64,000 nt of DNA from an uncultured Eubacterium sp. (GCA_944380545.1 CALWHV010000004.1:62001-126000); one strand, 5' to 3'; positions 1-9,623 are shown, numbered from the stretch's first letter. Translations and numbers: made by a program. The notes: a model not told the origin generated them from the sequence alone.

Positions 1-1515
1 GCGCTTCCGCGCGCCGAGGCGATAGTAAATCCGCATCTTCAGGACGGCGAGCTGCCCTTTACGGATTTCGCAGGCGTCGGCGTTGCGTTCAAGCTTGCGT
101 GCGCCGTCTACGGCGACACGGACGATATACTTTACCGCTGCGGCGACCTTGCCGCTATCGGAACGATTGCCGATATTATGCCCCTGCGCGATGAAAACAG
201 GGCGATCGTCAAGGCGGGTTTAAAGCTGATAAACACCTCGCCGCGCCCCGGCATAGCCGCTCTCATTAAGGCGGCGGGGCTTGACGGCAAGGAGATAAAT
301 TCGGGCAATATGGCGTTTTCCGTCTGCCCGCGCATAAACGCCACCGGCAGGCTGGAGCACGCCGCAAAGGCTGTTGAGCTTCTCGTTTGCAAAGACGCCG
401 CAAGAGCAGAAGCAATCGCGGCTCAGCTCAATGATAATAATGAGGACCGCCGCCGCCTTGAGCAGGAGATACTTGAGGACTGCGAGCGCAGAATAGCCGG
501 CGACGCTTCCCTCCTGCGCGACCGCGTTATAGTTATCGGCGGCAGGGGCTATCATCAGGGTGTAGTCGGCATCGTGGCGGCGCGCATATGTGAAAAATAC
601 GAAAAGCCCGCCGTCATAATCGGCGAGGATGAGGACGGCTCCGCGCGCGGCTCGGCAAGAAGCATCAGCGGCTTTAATATTTACGAGGCGATCAGCGCCT
701 GCTCTCAGCTGCTCACGCATTTCGGCGGCCACCCGGCCGCCGCCGGCGTAAGCCTTGCAGCAGCGGATATTCCGCGTTTCCGGAAGCTTATAAACGATTT
801 TGCGGCGGAAAAATATCCGGCAATGCCGCCGCAGAGCATAGATATAGATTTCAAGATTTCCCCGCTTTATCTGACGGTGGACCTTGCCCGCTCGCTAAAG
901 GTGCTTGAGCCTTACGGCGAGGGCAACAAGCGCGCCGTTTTCGCCCTTATGAATCTTGAGCTCGTTGATGTGGTGCCGATGGGCGGCGGAAAGCATATCC
1001 GCCTTGAGTGCCGCAAAAAGGGCAGGATTATCAAAATAGCCTGCTTCGGCACGCAGCAAAAGGATTTTCCGTTCATCCCCGGCGAAACGATAGACGCCGC
1101 CGTAAAGATAGGCGTGAATCCGTATAACGGGCGCGAATATCTCTCCGTTTCAGCCGTCGATATAAGGAAAAGCGGTATGGACGAGGAGGCGTATTTTTCC
1201 CAGCGCGAGGAATATCAGCTTTTTCTTGCCGAAAAATGCAATTCAAAAAGCGTGTATCCTCAGCGCGCGGAATTTGCCGCCGTTTTCAAGGCAATCAAAA
1301 AGAGGGGCATAGTTTATACGGACGCCGACAGCCTGTATTTTTCCCTTTCCGGCGTCACCTACGCTCAGATGATGTTCGCCCTTTGGGCGTTTCGCGACTG
1401 CGGACTGATAAGCTTTGACGGTTCGCGTGTAAAGCTTACGGACTTTACAGGAAAAGCGGACCTTAACGCTTCAAAAACCGTAAAATTTCTGAAAGGAAGA
1501 TTGGGCATTGAGTGA
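1..1515 (+). CDS. recJ: Single-stranded-DNA-specific exonuclease RecJ, 5'-truncated by window edge
   Basis: The reading frame is open from base 1, so the gene begins before the window; 504 residues remain. RecJ degrades single-stranded DNA 5' to 3' in recombination and mismatch or base-excision repair. The N-terminal DHH metal site is mostly outside. The first visible residues (AGVGVAFKLA, then GTIADIMPLRDENR) are the end of the DHH domain. The DHHA1 domain follows with GRGYHQGVVGIVAARI and the GGHPAAAG motif. A C-terminal OB-like part follows. The stop overlaps the TTG start of relA by 8 bases, which implies coupled translation. An apt gene often lies between these two in Firmicutes and is absent here. 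Identity is confident. Confidence 0.95.
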   Translation, partial: ALPRAEAIVNPHLQDGELPFTDFAGVGVAFKLACAVYGDTDDILYRCGDLAAIGTIADIMPLRDENRAIVKAGLKLINTSPRPGIAALIKAAGLDGKEINSGNMAFSVCPRINATGRLEHAAKAVELLVCKDAARAEAIAAQLNDNNEDRRRLEQEILEDCERRIAGDASLLRDRVIVIGGRGYHQGVVGIVAARICEKYEKPAVIIGEDEDGSARGSARSISGFNIYEAISACSQLLTHFGGHPAAAGVSLAAADIPRFRKLINDFAAEKYPAMPPQSIDIDFKISPLYLTVDLARSLKVLEPYGEGNKRAVFALMNLELVDVVPMGGGKHIRLECRKKGRIIKIACFGTQQKDFPFIPGETIDAAVKIGVNPYNGREYLSVSAVDIRKSGMDEEAYFSQREEYQLFLAEKCNSKSVYPQRAEFAAVFKAIKKRGIVYTDADSLYFSLSGVTYAQMMFALWAFRDCGLISFDGSRVKLTDFTGKADLNASKTVKFLKGRLGIE

Positions 1516-3694
1516 TTTTGACGACGGCTTCGCCGCTTTTTATGAAAATGTAAAGCAAAATCCCCAGTATGACTGCGAAAAGATAAAAAAAGCATACGAG
1601 ATAGCAAGAGATGCCCATAACGGTCAGAAGCGCCGTTCGGGCGAGCCGTATATAATGCACCCCGTTGCCGTGGCGGAGATACTGCTTGAGCTCGGTATGG
1701 ATAACGAGTGCATAATCGCCGCGCTGCTCCACGATGTTGTGGAGGATACTAAGCTCAGCCTTGATTTTATCGAGGAGACCTTCGGCGGCGAGGTGGCGCT
1801 GCTTGTGGACGGCGTAACGAAGCTCGGCAAAATACCGCTCTCCACCCGCGAGGAGGTGCAGGCGGAGAATATCAGAAAGATGTTCATCGCGATGAACAAG
1901 GATGTGCGCGTCATCATCATCAAGCTGGCAGACAGGCTCCATAATATGCGCACCCTTAGCTTTATGCCGGATTACAAGCAGCGCGAAAAAAGCCTTGAAA
2001 CTCTTGAAATATACGCTCCTATAGCTCACCGCCTCGGTATCAGGGCTATAAAGGATGAGCTTGAGGACCTTGCCGTGCGCTATCTTGACCCGATCGCGTA
2101 TAAGGAGATAGAAAACAACCTCTCTATGAAAAAGGAGGAGGGCGAGCGCTTCCTTAAGGATATAACAGACAGGATCAAGGAGCGCATAACCCCTCTTATT
2201 GATAACGCAACCATCACCTCCCGCGTAAAATCCGTTCACGGCATATTCAGAAAGGTATATATAAAGGGCAAGGATTTTGAGGAGATATACGATATTTACG
2301 CCGTGCGCATAATCGTAGACACGATGATAGACTGCTATAACGCGCTCGGCATAGTTCACGATATGTTCAAGCCGATCCCCGGCAGGTTCAAGGATTATAT
2401 CTCAACGCCAAAGCCCAATATGTATCAGTCGCTGCACACAACCGTGCTTTCGGATAAGGGCATTCCGTTTGAGATACAGATACGCACCTGGGAGATGCAC
2501 CGCACCGCGGAATACGGTATCGCCGCTCACTGGAAATATAAGCTCGGCAAGGGCGGCAAGGATATAATGGACGATAAGCTCTCGTGGATACACCGCATTA
2601 TCGAAACGGGCGAATCCACGGACACCGCCGAGGACCTTGTGGCAAGCATAAAGGGCGATCTTTCAATAGAGGAGGTCTATGTCTTTACCCCCAAGGGCGA
2701 TATAAAAAGCCTGCCGAACGGCTCCACCGTCATAGATTTCGCCTACGCCATCCATTCCGCGATAGGCAACAAGATGATCGGCGCCAAGGTGGACGGGCGC
2801 ATCGTTCCGCTTGACTATAAAATAAAGACCGGCGAGCGCATAGAGATCCTCACCACTAATCAACAGGGCAAGGGTCCCAGCCGCGACTGGCTCAATATCG
2901 TAAAAACAGGCGAGGCGCGCAGCAAGATACGCTCCTGGTTCAAAAAAGAGCGCCGCGAGGAAAATATCGAGGAGGGCAAAAACGCCGTAAGGCGCGAGCT
3001 TCGCCGCAATATGATATCTCTCGGCGGCACTAAGTACGACGATTTTATTAAGCGCATCGCCGAAAAGCAGCATTTCACAAGCGTCGACGAATTTTACGCC
3101 GCCGTCGGCTACGGAGGCATCCTGATAACGCGCCTTATGCCCGGAATAAAGGACGAGTATAATAAAAACTGGCGTGAAAAAGAGCAGGAAAAGGCAGCCG
3201 CGGCGCAGCTTGCGGATAAGCCCCGCACAAGAAGCTCGTCAAACGGCGTTATCGTAGAGGGTATAGACAACTGCCTTATCAAGATGGCGCGCTGCTGCAA
3301 TCCGCTGCCCGGCGAGGAGATCGTCGGCTTCATCACCAGGGGGCACGGGCTTTCGATACACAGAAGAAACTGCGTCAATGTGCCGCAGGATCTTGAGCAC
3401 TGCGCCGAGCCGGAGCGCTGGCTCAGGGCGCACTGGGATTCCGGCGTGCATATCGAAACGCAGTCCACCCTTGATGTCTACGCCATAGACAGGGACGGCG
3501 TCGTGCTCGATATCACAAGCACGCTTATGAATATGCACATAAAGATACATTCAATAAACGCCCGCCCGATAAACGACGGCAACTGCCTCACAACGCTTAC
3601 CGTGGCGGTCAACAGCAAGGAACATCTCGATAATATAGTCAAGATCATCAGAAAGATAGACGGCGTCTATCATATAGAAAGAACAAATGTTTAG
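1508..3694 (+). CDS. relA: Bifunctional (p)ppGpp synthetase/hydrolase RelA/SpoT
   Basis: A 728-residue Rel enzyme that makes and hydrolyses (p)ppGpp in the stringent response. The HD hydrolase domain has H75-D76 in LLHDVVEDT, so hydrolase activity is expected. The synthetase domain carries RFKDYISTPKPNMYQSLHTT (about residues 295-315). A TGS domain begins near EEVYVFTPKGDIKSLPNG, followed by a Cys-rich region (MARCCNPLPGEEI) and a C-terminal ACT domain. Length matches the long Rel family. It starts at TTG inside the end of recJ. The dtd, MBL hydrolase and hemZ genes follow in an order common in Clostridia. Confidence 0.96.
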   Translation: MSDFDDGFAAFYENVKQNPQYDCEKIKKAYEIARDAHNGQKRRSGEPYIMHPVAVAEILLELGMDNECIIAALLHDVVEDTKLSLDFIEETFGGEVALLVDGVTKLGKIPLSTREEVQAENIRKMFIAMNKDVRVIIIKLADRLHNMRTLSFMPDYKQREKSLETLEIYAPIAHRLGIRAIKDELEDLAVRYLDPIAYKEIENNLSMKKEEGERFLKDITDRIKERITPLIDNATITSRVKSVHGIFRKVYIKGKDFEEIYDIYAVRIIVDTMIDCYNALGIVHDMFKPIPGRFKDYISTPKPNMYQSLHTTVLSDKGIPFEIQIRTWEMHRTAEYGIAAHWKYKLGKGGKDIMDDKLSWIHRIIETGESTDTAEDLVASIKGDLSIEEVYVFTPKGDIKSLPNGSTVIDFAYAIHSAIGNKMIGAKVDGRIVPLDYKIKTGERIEILTTNQQGKGPSRDWLNIVKTGEARSKIRSWFKKERREENIEEGKNAVRRELRRNMISLGGTKYDDFIKRIAEKQHFTSVDEFYAAVGYGGILITRLMPGIKDEYNKNWREKEQEKAAAAQLADKPRTRSSSNGVIVEGIDNCLIKMARCCNPLPGEEIVGFITRGHGLSIHRRNCVNVPQDLEHCAEPERWLRAHWDSGVHIETQSTLDVYAIDRDGVVLDITSTLMNMHIKIHSINARPINDGNCLTTLTVAVNSKEHLDNIVKIIRKIDGVYHIERTNV

Positions 3695-3764
3695 CTTTCG
3701 GGAATCGAACACGATATGGTTTTAATCGGCTGATTCCCGTCAGCTTTAAAGGCGGTTAGATATT

Positions 3765-4217
3765 ATGAAGGCAGTGCTTCAAAGAGTAACGCGCGCCAGC
3801 GTCAGCGTTGACGGCAGCGTCCGCGGAAGCTGCACAAAGGGCTTTTTGATACTCCTCGGCGTCGCCCGCGAAGACAGCGAGCGCGATGCCGATGTTCTTG
3901 CGGCAAAAATCGCAAATTTGCGCGTTTTTGAGGATGAGAACGGCAAGATGAATCTTTCGCCGCTCGATATCGGCGCTGAAATGCTCGTCGTTTCGCAGTT
4001 CACGCTCTGCGCGGACTGTTCCCACGGCAGGCGACCCAGCTTTACTCCAGCCGCCCCGCCGGAGGATGCGCGCCGATTGTATCTTTATTTTACCGAAAAA
4101 TTAAAGCAGCTCGGCATAAAGCGAGTAGAGACCGGCGTTTTCGGCGCGGATATGCAGGTGGAGCTTTTGAACGACGGCCCCGTCACGATACTTCTCGATT
4201 CCGCCGAGCTGAAATAA
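3765..4217 (+). CDS. dtd: D-aminoacyl-tRNA deacylase
   Basis: A 150-residue DTD that removes D-amino acids (and mischarged glycine) from tRNA, a proofreading role in the cytoplasm. It begins [17 protein letters not shown], the usual family N-terminus. It has the active-site block [17 protein letters not shown] and the C-terminal NDGPVT motif that replaces a side-chain catalyst in this family. Length is normal. The ATG follows AAAGGCGG. It lies 70 bases after relA and upstream of the MBL gene, as in many Firmicutes. No promoter was recognised in the short gap, so read-through from relA is likely. Confidence 0.95.
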   Translation: MKAVLQRVTRASVSVDGSVRGSCTKGFLILLGVAREDSERDADVLAAKIANLRVFEDENGKMNLSPLDIGAEMLVVSQFTLCADCSHGRRPSFTPAAPPEDARRLYLYFTEKLKQLGIKRVETGVFGADMQVELLNDGPVTILLDSAELK

Positions 4218-4239
4218 TGCGCGCAGATAATGCGCGCAG
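4214..4239 (+). repeat. 13-bp tandem direct repeat at the dtd stop codon
   Basis: Two perfect adjacent copies of ATAATGCGCGCAG span the dtd stop codon and the start of the gap. The GCGCGC cores can also pair with each other across a 7-base loop, so this could be a small hairpin. No T-run follows closely, so I do not call it a terminator. Confidence 0.7.
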
Positions 4240-4284
4240 GAATAATTTTGTTTACTGTTTAAAGACCGAAAGGCTGTGGTGATT

Positions 4285-4899
4285 ATGGCAAAAATAAGCT
4301 CTTTCTGCCCCGGCGGTATATGCGCCAATTCATATTTGATAACGGATGAGGCAAGCGGGCTTTCAGCTCTTGTTGACTGCGGCGAGGATTCGCCGGCGAT
4401 GCGCTCCTTTATAGGCGGCGCAAAGCTTGAATATATCCTGCTCACGCACGGTCATTTCGACCATATAGGCGGCGCCGCCGCAATCAAAAGCGAATACGGC
4501 GCAAGGCTTGCAGTCAGCCGGCAGGACGAGCCGATGCTCTCCTCCGGCAAGCTCAATCTCAGCGCGTTTATGGGCGGCATTGTGCCGAAGGTAACGGCTG
4601 ATATAATTGTTGAGGAGGGAAGCGTAATAACGCTCGGCAGCACAGAGATAAAGGTGCTTGCCACTCCCGGGCACACGCCCGGCGGCGTCTGCTATTTGAC
4701 GGAAGATGCGCTCTTTTGCGGCGATACGCTGTTTTTCTGCTCCTGCGGCAGAACCGATTTTCCCGGCGGTTCTTCAAGCGATATTATGAAGAGCCTGAAG
4801 CGGCTTTCACAGCTTGACGGCGATTTGCGCGTCTATCCCGGACACGACCGCGCCACAAGCATAGCTTTTGAAAAGCAGAATAATCCGTATATGAGATAG
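4285..4899 (+). CDS. Metallo-beta-lactamase-fold hydrolase (glyoxalase II-like)
   Basis: A 204-residue MBL-fold hydrolase, probably a small thioester or glutathione-free glyoxalase-II-like hydrolase; the substrate cannot be told. The metal motif HGHFDH is visible early, and later metal-binding positions include TPGHTPGG, CGDTLF and YPGHD. ATG 4285 is preferred over in-frame GTG codons at 4276 and 4279, because GAAAGG ends 11 bases upstream of 4285 while 4276 is too close. It sits between dtd and hemZ, 3 bases before hemZ, in the common Clostridial order. Family identity is firm. Confidence 0.9.
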   Translation: MAKISSFCPGGICANSYLITDEASGLSALVDCGEDSPAMRSFIGGAKLEYILLTHGHFDHIGGAAAIKSEYGARLAVSRQDEPMLSSGKLNLSAFMGGIVPKVTADIIVEEGSVITLGSTEIKVLATPGHTPGGVCYLTEDALFCGDTLFFCSCGRTDFPGGSSSDIMKSLKRLSQLDGDLRVYPGHDRATSIAFEKQNNPYMR

Positions 4900-4902
4900 A
4901 AT

Positions 4903-6336
4903 ATGATATTAGTAAACGACAATCATCCGTATTCCTACGATACGGAAAATCTTGCGGAGATATTTTTTCCGTATGAAAAGATAGAGATAAAAAGCAGTAT
5001 GCCGCGCGGAGATTTCGGCGGCATACTTGTGTATACAGGCATAAGATCAGGCGAGCTACGCGTCAGCGCCTATATTGACGGCAAAGAAACAACGCGCCTT
5101 CACACGCTCCAAAACGGTGAAAACGAAAAGCTTGCCCTGTCGCGCCTTTTTTACGGCGCGCTCTCCGCCGCAACGGGGGATTCCTACCCCTGGGGCATAC
5201 TTTACGGCGTGCGTCCGGCAAAATTTTATCAGTCGCTCGTTTTAAAAAAAGGCGTGAAAGAAGCCGATGAAACGCTCAGGCGCGGCTATCTTGTGGGCGA
5301 GGAGAAGCTGGAGCTATTAAAGACCGTTGCAAAAAACGAACGGCGCATAAACGCCCTTTCGTCAAAAAACAGCTTTTCGCTTTATGTTTCCATCCCGTTT
5401 TGCCCCACAAGATGCTCCTACTGCTCCTTCGTGTCGCACAGCATAGAAAACGCCGCGCCGCTGCTTGATGAATATGTTGAGCTTCTCTGCAAGGAGCTTG
5501 AAAGCACCGCGCAGATCGCTCGCTCGCTGGGGCTCAGGCTCGAAACGGTATATTTCGGCGGCGGCACGCCCACAACTCTCAGCGCGCCGCAGCTCAAAAA
5601 GCTCCTTTTTGCCGTGGAGAAAAATTTTGACCTCTCGTCGCTTCGCGAATACACCGTTGAGGCGGGGCGGCCGGATACCGTAACGCGCGAAAAGCTTGAG
5701 GTTCTGCGCGATTTTTCAGTCGGCAGGATCAGCATAAATCCCCAAACCTTTAACGACGATGTGCTTGCCGCCATCGGCAGACGGCACACCTGCACTGATA
5801 CGCTCAGAGCGTACGAGCTCGCGCAGAGCCTCGGCTGCTTTGATATAAATACCGATCTTATAGCCGCGCTTCCCGGCGATTCGCCGGAATCGTTTGAGCA
5901 AAGCGTTCAAAAGGCAATATCGCTTTCACCGTCAAATATCACGGTCCACACGCTTTGCCTTAAAACGGGCGCGTTCCTCACCTCGTGCGGTATGCCCGAT
6001 AAGGCGCTCGCCGCCGATATGGTGCGCTTTGCCTGCGGCGCGCTCGGTCAGAGCGGGTATATCCCTTACTATATGTACCGCCAGGGCAAATCAGTCGGCA
6101 ATCTTGAAAACACGGGCTGGTGCGTTCCCGGCAGGGAATGTCTTTATAATGTTTTTATGATGGATGAGACCCATACCGTGCTTGCCTGCGGCGCGGGCGG
6201 CGTTACAAGGCTGCGGCATCCCGAAAGCTCCTTAATTCAGCGAATTTATAACTATAAATACCCATATGAATATATAGGCGGCTTTTCCGAAATGCTCGCG
6301 CGCAAAAGCAAAATAACCGAATTTTACACAAAATAG
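4903..6336 (+). CDS. hemZ: Coproporphyrinogen dehydrogenase HemZ-type radical SAM protein
   Basis: A 477-residue radical SAM enzyme of the HemZ/HemN group. The [4Fe-4S] motif is CPTRCSYC with C167, C171 and C174, followed by the GGGTPT motif (VYFGGGTPTTLS). A roughly 150-residue N-terminal extension precedes the barrel, as in HemZ rather than HemN. HemZ is annotated as oxygen-independent coproporphyrinogen III oxidase, but many homologues lack proven activity, and no other haem genes are present here. It starts 3 bases after the MBL gene and is the last gene of the recJ-relA-dtd run. Confidence 0.88.
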   Translation: MILVNDNHPYSYDTENLAEIFFPYEKIEIKSSMPRGDFGGILVYTGIRSGELRVSAYIDGKETTRLHTLQNGENEKLALSRLFYGALSAATGDSYPWGILYGVRPAKFYQSLVLKKGVKEADETLRRGYLVGEEKLELLKTVAKNERRINALSSKNSFSLYVSIPFCPTRCSYCSFVSHSIENAAPLLDEYVELLCKELESTAQIARSLGLRLETVYFGGGTPTTLSAPQLKKLLFAVEKNFDLSSLREYTVEAGRPDTVTREKLEVLRDFSVGRISINPQTFNDDVLAAIGRRHTCTDTLRAYELAQSLGCFDINTDLIAALPGDSPESFEQSVQKAISLSPSNITVHTLCLKTGAFLTSCGMPDKALAADMVRFACGALGQSGYIPYYMYRQGKSVGNLENTGWCVPGRECLYNVFMMDETHTVLACGAGGVTRLRHPESSLIQRIYNYKYPYEYIGGFSEMLARKSKITEFYTK

Positions 6337-6367
6337 CGGCGTTTTTGCCAATCTAATACTTTTAGTA

Positions 6368-6396
6368 TTGCAATATTATTCAAAATGTAATATAAT
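6368..6396 (+). promoter_or_regulatory. Sigma-A promoter for coiled-coil gene
   Basis: TTGCAA, 17-nt spacer, TATAAT, ending 23 bases before the ATG at 6420. A GGGGG Shine-Dalgarno sequence lies in between. This makes the downstream gene an independent unit. Confidence 0.75.
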
Positions 6397-6419
6397 AGTA
6401 ACGAACAGGGGGATGCCTT

Positions 6420-6965
6420 ATGCCAAAACAGGAAAGTACTTCTCAAAAGTTCGGCAGTATAGAAGAGATGTTTTCAAAAACAAGGGATGTTGCCGAAACG
6501 CTCAATAAAAAAGGCGCTATGTATCTTGAGCTTTCAAGAAAAAAGATAGAGTATATGGACGCCAAATCAAAGCTTTCAAAGGCGTTTGAAAAATTCGGCA
6601 GGCTGCAGTACGAGGCGTATTGCGGAAACGATGTTGATGAAAACGAATATGCGTGCTCCGTTGCCGATATCTCGGCTTTAAAGGAAAAAACACAGGCGCT
6701 CGGCGCAGAGCTTGAAGAGGCTAAAAGCAAGGACGCCGAGGAGTTCAAAAAGGGCGCCGAAGAGTTTAAAAAAGAGGTTCAAAGCGCCTCCAAGGAAGCG
6801 CGCGATGTCATCGTCCAGCAGGCAAAGGATTTCTTCCGCGCCGTTCAGCTCTCTGTCGGCACGGGTATGAAATTCAATTCCTCCGGCGAATTTAACGCCG
6901 ATTTCACCGAGGTCAAGGATCCCGAACAGCCGAGCGGCGAAAGCGGCGCCTCAAAGGAAGATTAA
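6420..6965 (+). CDS. Hypothetical coiled-coil protein
   Basis: A 181-residue protein I do not recognise by name. It is rich in Lys, Glu and Ala, with no signal peptide or membrane segment. Heptad-like stretches lie around residues 30-60 and 85-130 (for example AEELEEAKSKDAEEFKKG), so an extended coiled coil is likely. The last 45 residues are polar and look disordered. It has its own consensus promoter and an intrinsic terminator directly after the stop, so it is a monocistronic, probably well-expressed cytosolic protein. The function is unknown. Confidence 0.75.
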   Translation: MPKQESTSQKFGSIEEMFSKTRDVAETLNKKGAMYLELSRKKIEYMDAKSKLSKAFEKFGRLQYEAYCGNDVDENEYACSVADISALKEKTQALGAELEEAKSKDAEEFKKGAEEFKKEVQSASKEARDVIVQQAKDFFRAVQLSVGTGMKFNSSGEFNADFTEVKDPEQPSGESGASKED

Positions 6966-6981
6966 ATATCTCATTAGATTT

Positions 6982-7013
6982 AAGGGCAGTGCAAATCGCG
7001 CGGCCCTTTTTTT
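6982..7013 (+). terminator. Intrinsic terminator after the coiled-coil gene
   Basis: Stem AAGGGC/GCCCTT with a 15-base loop, followed by seven T. It ends only 14 bases before the TTG start of the next gene, so any transcript of that gene must read through it or start very close. Confidence 0.65.
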
Positions 7014-7026
7014 ATGCGGTGATAAT

Positions 7027-8712
7027 TTGAAAGATCTTAAGCAAAAATATATCGGCTGCGCGGTTCTGCTGCTTGTCTCCTCGCTTATCGTAAAGCTGAT
7101 CGGCGCAGTCTATAAAATTCCTCTCACTGCCTTTATAGGCGCCACCGGCCGCGGCTATTTCAATACGGCGTATAATCTGCTTATGCCGCTGCACGCCCTG
7201 ATAATGGGCGCTCTTCCCGTGGCTTTTACCCATCTTGTAAGCAAGCGCCTTGAAAAGGGCGGGGGCAAGGGGATGTATAAGCTGAAAAAGGCCGCGGCAG
7301 CAGTGTTCTTCTCCGCCGGCGCGCTCGGCTGCGCCGCTATGCTGCTTCTTGCCGTGCCGTATTCAAAGGCGGTGGGTATGCCGAAATGCCTGCCCGCCGT
7401 TTTTGCAATGGCTCCCGCCGTTTTCTTTTCCGCCGGCGCGGCGTTTAACCGCGCGTTCGCCGAGGGGCATATGGATATGACGGCAACCGCCGTCGGGCAG
7501 ATAGCGGAGGCGCTTTTCAAAACCGTTTTCGGGCTGCTTTTTTCAAAATATGTTATGGGCGCGCTTTATTCGCGGTTCCTTGAAACGGGCGCGGTGCTCG
7601 GCACGGCTTGCGCGTCTCAAACGCAGGCGCTCTCCGCTATTTATCCTTACACGGCTGCTGCGGCGGTTTTAGGCGCGGCTGTCGGCGCACTCTTGTGCTG
7701 GGTCTATTGCTCGGCGTATGTCCGCATCAGATATTCGCCGCTTTATCCGCGCGCTTCGGGAAGCGTAACGCCCGAAATCAAAGAGCTTTTAAAATTCAGC
7801 CTTCCCATCGCCGTGTCAACGCTCATTCAAAGCGGCTCTGCGTTTTTGGATAACGCTTCCGTGCAGTATTGCCTTTCGCTTTGCAGCGCGCAGTCGCTCA
7901 GTCAGGCGTATTCTCAGTGCCTTATGATAAGCGGCACTCAGCAAAGCGACCTCACAACTTATGTCTACGGGCTTTTTTCGGCGGCAAACGATATAAAAAT
8001 GCTCTTTCCGGGGCTTACTATGGCGCTCGGCGCGGCAGCCGTGCCTGCGCTTACGGGGGCGTATGAGTCCGGCCGCCACGCTCAGTTTTCATCCCTGCTT
8101 TCCGGCGTGATTAAATACACCTGCGTCATCGCCTGCGGCGGCGGCTTCTTCCTTGCGCTTGCGGCGCGGCAGGTCACGGGTCTGCTCTACGGCTCGGAAA
8201 ACGCCGATATAGTGCTCGGCTGCACGCCTCTTGTCAGGCTTTACGGGATTTTTATGCTGCTGTTCTGCCTTGCCGGAGCAGCCGTCTATTCCGCCCAGGC
8301 GGTGGGCTGCGCGTCTAAATGCGTGCCGTATTTCATCGCCGCCGCCGTATTGCGCGTGGGGCTGAATTTCGCGCTCGTCTCAAACGCGCGTTTTAATATA
8401 TACGGCGCGGCGGTGTCGGATATCGCGGCTTATCTTGTTATCCTCGCCGGCTGCCTCGTCGCGCTTCGCCGCGTGTGCGGCGCAAGGATCGCCTTTTTTT
8501 CGTCCGTTTTAAAGCCCGCGCTCTGCGCCGCGGCGGCTTGCGCTGCCGGCAGGGCGGTTTACGTCGCGCTTTTTGACTTTTCGTCAAACGCCGCTTTTAC
8601 CATTGTTTTCGGGGTGATTTACACCGTGTTTTTAACAATATTCGTGCTGTTGTCAAAAACAATAGACATATCTGAGCTCAAAATGCTTGCCGCCAGCAAA
8701 AAAACGGCTTAA
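7027..8712 (+). CDS. SpoVB/YabM-family polysaccharide flippase (MOP superfamily)
   Basis: A 561-residue integral membrane protein with about 14 hydrophobic segments. It matches the SpoVB/MurJ-like lipid-linked oligosaccharide flippase family (GAVYKIPLTAFIGATGRGYF at the first helix pair is characteristic). The family moves lipid-linked precursors across the membrane for peptidoglycan or spore cortex. Synteny supports YabM: B. subtilis has yabM-yabN(mazG)-yabO-yabP-yabQ-divIC, the same order seen here. The TTG start at 7027 is preceded by GCGGTGAT. It could equally be called SpoVB; the sequence alone does not separate the paralogues. Confidence 0.85.
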   Translation: MKDLKQKYIGCAVLLLVSSLIVKLIGAVYKIPLTAFIGATGRGYFNTAYNLLMPLHALIMGALPVAFTHLVSKRLEKGGGKGMYKLKKAAAAVFFSAGALGCAAMLLLAVPYSKAVGMPKCLPAVFAMAPAVFFSAGAAFNRAFAEGHMDMTATAVGQIAEALFKTVFGLLFSKYVMGALYSRFLETGAVLGTACASQTQALSAIYPYTAAAAVLGAAVGALLCWVYCSAYVRIRYSPLYPRASGSVTPEIKELLKFSLPIAVSTLIQSGSAFLDNASVQYCLSLCSAQSLSQAYSQCLMISGTQQSDLTTYVYGLFSAANDIKMLFPGLTMALGAAAVPALTGAYESGRHAQFSSLLSGVIKYTCVIACGGGFFLALAARQVTGLLYGSENADIVLGCTPLVRLYGIFMLLFCLAGAAVYSAQAVGCASKCVPYFIAAAVLRVGLNFALVSNARFNIYGAAVSDIAAYLVILAGCLVALRRVCGARIAFFSSVLKPALCAAAACAAGRAVYVALFDFSSNAAFTIVFGVIYTVFLTIFVLLSKTIDISELKMLAASKKTA

Positions 8713-8716
8713 ATAC

Positions 8717-8745
8717 TTGCTTTTTTTGCCGGTTTATAGTATTAT
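8717..8745 (+). promoter_or_regulatory. Sigma-A promoter for mazG operon
   Basis: TTGCTT, 17-nt spacer, TATTAT, immediately after the flippase stop codon and 35 bases before the GTG start of mazG. Confidence 0.55.
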
Positions 8746-8780
8746 AGGCTTAAAGAATTGATCTTTTCGCGGGTGATTAG

Positions 8781-9623
8781 GTGTCGGTGGATTTTGAAAT
8801 TAAAGACAGCTATAATGTTGATGATCTTCTCCGCCTGATAACCGCTTTGCGCTCGCCGGACGGCTGCCCGTGGGATAGGGAGCAGACCCATTCCTCAATC
8901 AAAAAGAATTTTATTGAGGAAACCTACGAGGCTGTTGAGGCAATAAATAAAAACGATCCCGCAATGCTGCGCGAGGAGCTCGGAGATGTGCTTCTTCAGA
9001 TCCTGCTTCATTGCGAGATGGAGCGCGAAAAAGGCAGCTTTGATTTTGCCGCGGTCGTTGACGAGCTTTGCAAAAAGCTTGTGGTTCGCCATCCCCATGT
9101 TTTCGGTGAGGCGTCTGCGCAAAGCTGCGAGCAGGCGCTGCAAAACTGGGATGATGTCAAGCGCCGCACAAAGGGCGTAAAAAATCACGGCGATACGCTC
9201 ACGGCGGTGCCTCTTGAGCTTCCCGCGCTGATGCGCGCCCAAAAGGTGCAGAAAAGGGCGTCGTCCGCCGGCTTTGACTGGAAAAGCGCAGACGGCGCGT
9301 TCAAAAAGCTTCCCGAAGAGATTGATGAGTTAAAAATTGCTTTGTCCTCAGGTGATCCCTCTGAAATCGAGGATGAGCTCGGCGATCTGCTGTTTTCCTG
9401 CGTAAACGCGGCGCGCTTTTGCGGCTGCGATGCGGAGGAGGCGCTCACCGCTTCCACAAATAAGTTTATCGCAAGATTCCTTATTGCGGAGCAGCTTGCA
9501 GCGCAGCGCGGCATTGATATGAGCGTCGCCCCGGAGGAAGAGCTGGATGAGCTTTGGAACGAAGCAAAGATAAAATATGCCGAAAAGGCTGAAAACGGAG
9601 GAAATTCAAATGAACAAAACTGA
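8781..9623 (+). CDS. mazG: Nucleoside triphosphate pyrophosphohydrolase MazG (YabN-type)
   Basis: A 280-residue MazG that hydrolyses NTPs and dNTPs to NMP and PPi, clearing aberrant nucleotides. The first MazG domain shows [21 protein letters not shown] and [11 protein letters not shown] second repeat has PEEIDELK and [10 protein letters not shown], so both metal-binding EExxE/ExxD sets are kept. B. subtilis YabN has an extra N-terminal methyltransferase domain that is absent here. The GTG start follows GGGTGATTAG. The stop lies 14 bases inside hup, so the two are translationally coupled. Confidence 0.93.
   Translation: MSVDFEIKDSYNVDDLLRLITALRSPDGCPWDREQTHSSIKKNFIEETYEAVEAINKNDPAMLREELGDVLLQILLHCEMEREKGSFDFAAVVDELCKKLVVRHPHVFGEASAQSCEQALQNWDDVKRRTKGVKNHGDTLTAVPLELPALMRAQKVQKRASSAGFDWKSADGAFKKLPEEIDELKIALSSGDPSEIEDELGDLLFSCVNAARFCGCDAEEALTASTNKFIARFLIAEQLAAQRGIDMSVAPEEELDELWNEAKIKYAEKAENGGNSNEQN

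Noticed and set aside
1463..2359. Minus-strand reading frame of 298 codons opposite relA
   Set aside because: Complementary to a strongly conserved Rel sequence, with no start signal and an implausible composition.
3681..3692. GAACAAATGTTT, similar to the dinB LexA box
   Set aside because: It lies at the end of the relA coding sequence, lacks the second GTTC half-site and is not beside a promoter.
3699..3739. 8-bp inverted repeat CGGGAATC/GATTCCCG after relA
   Set aside because: The loop is 25 bases and there is no T-run, so a terminator or riboswitch cannot be supported.
6360..6400. AT-rich direct words before the coiled-coil gene
   Set aside because: They are explained by the TTGCAA-17-TATAAT promoter and do not form a longer repeat.
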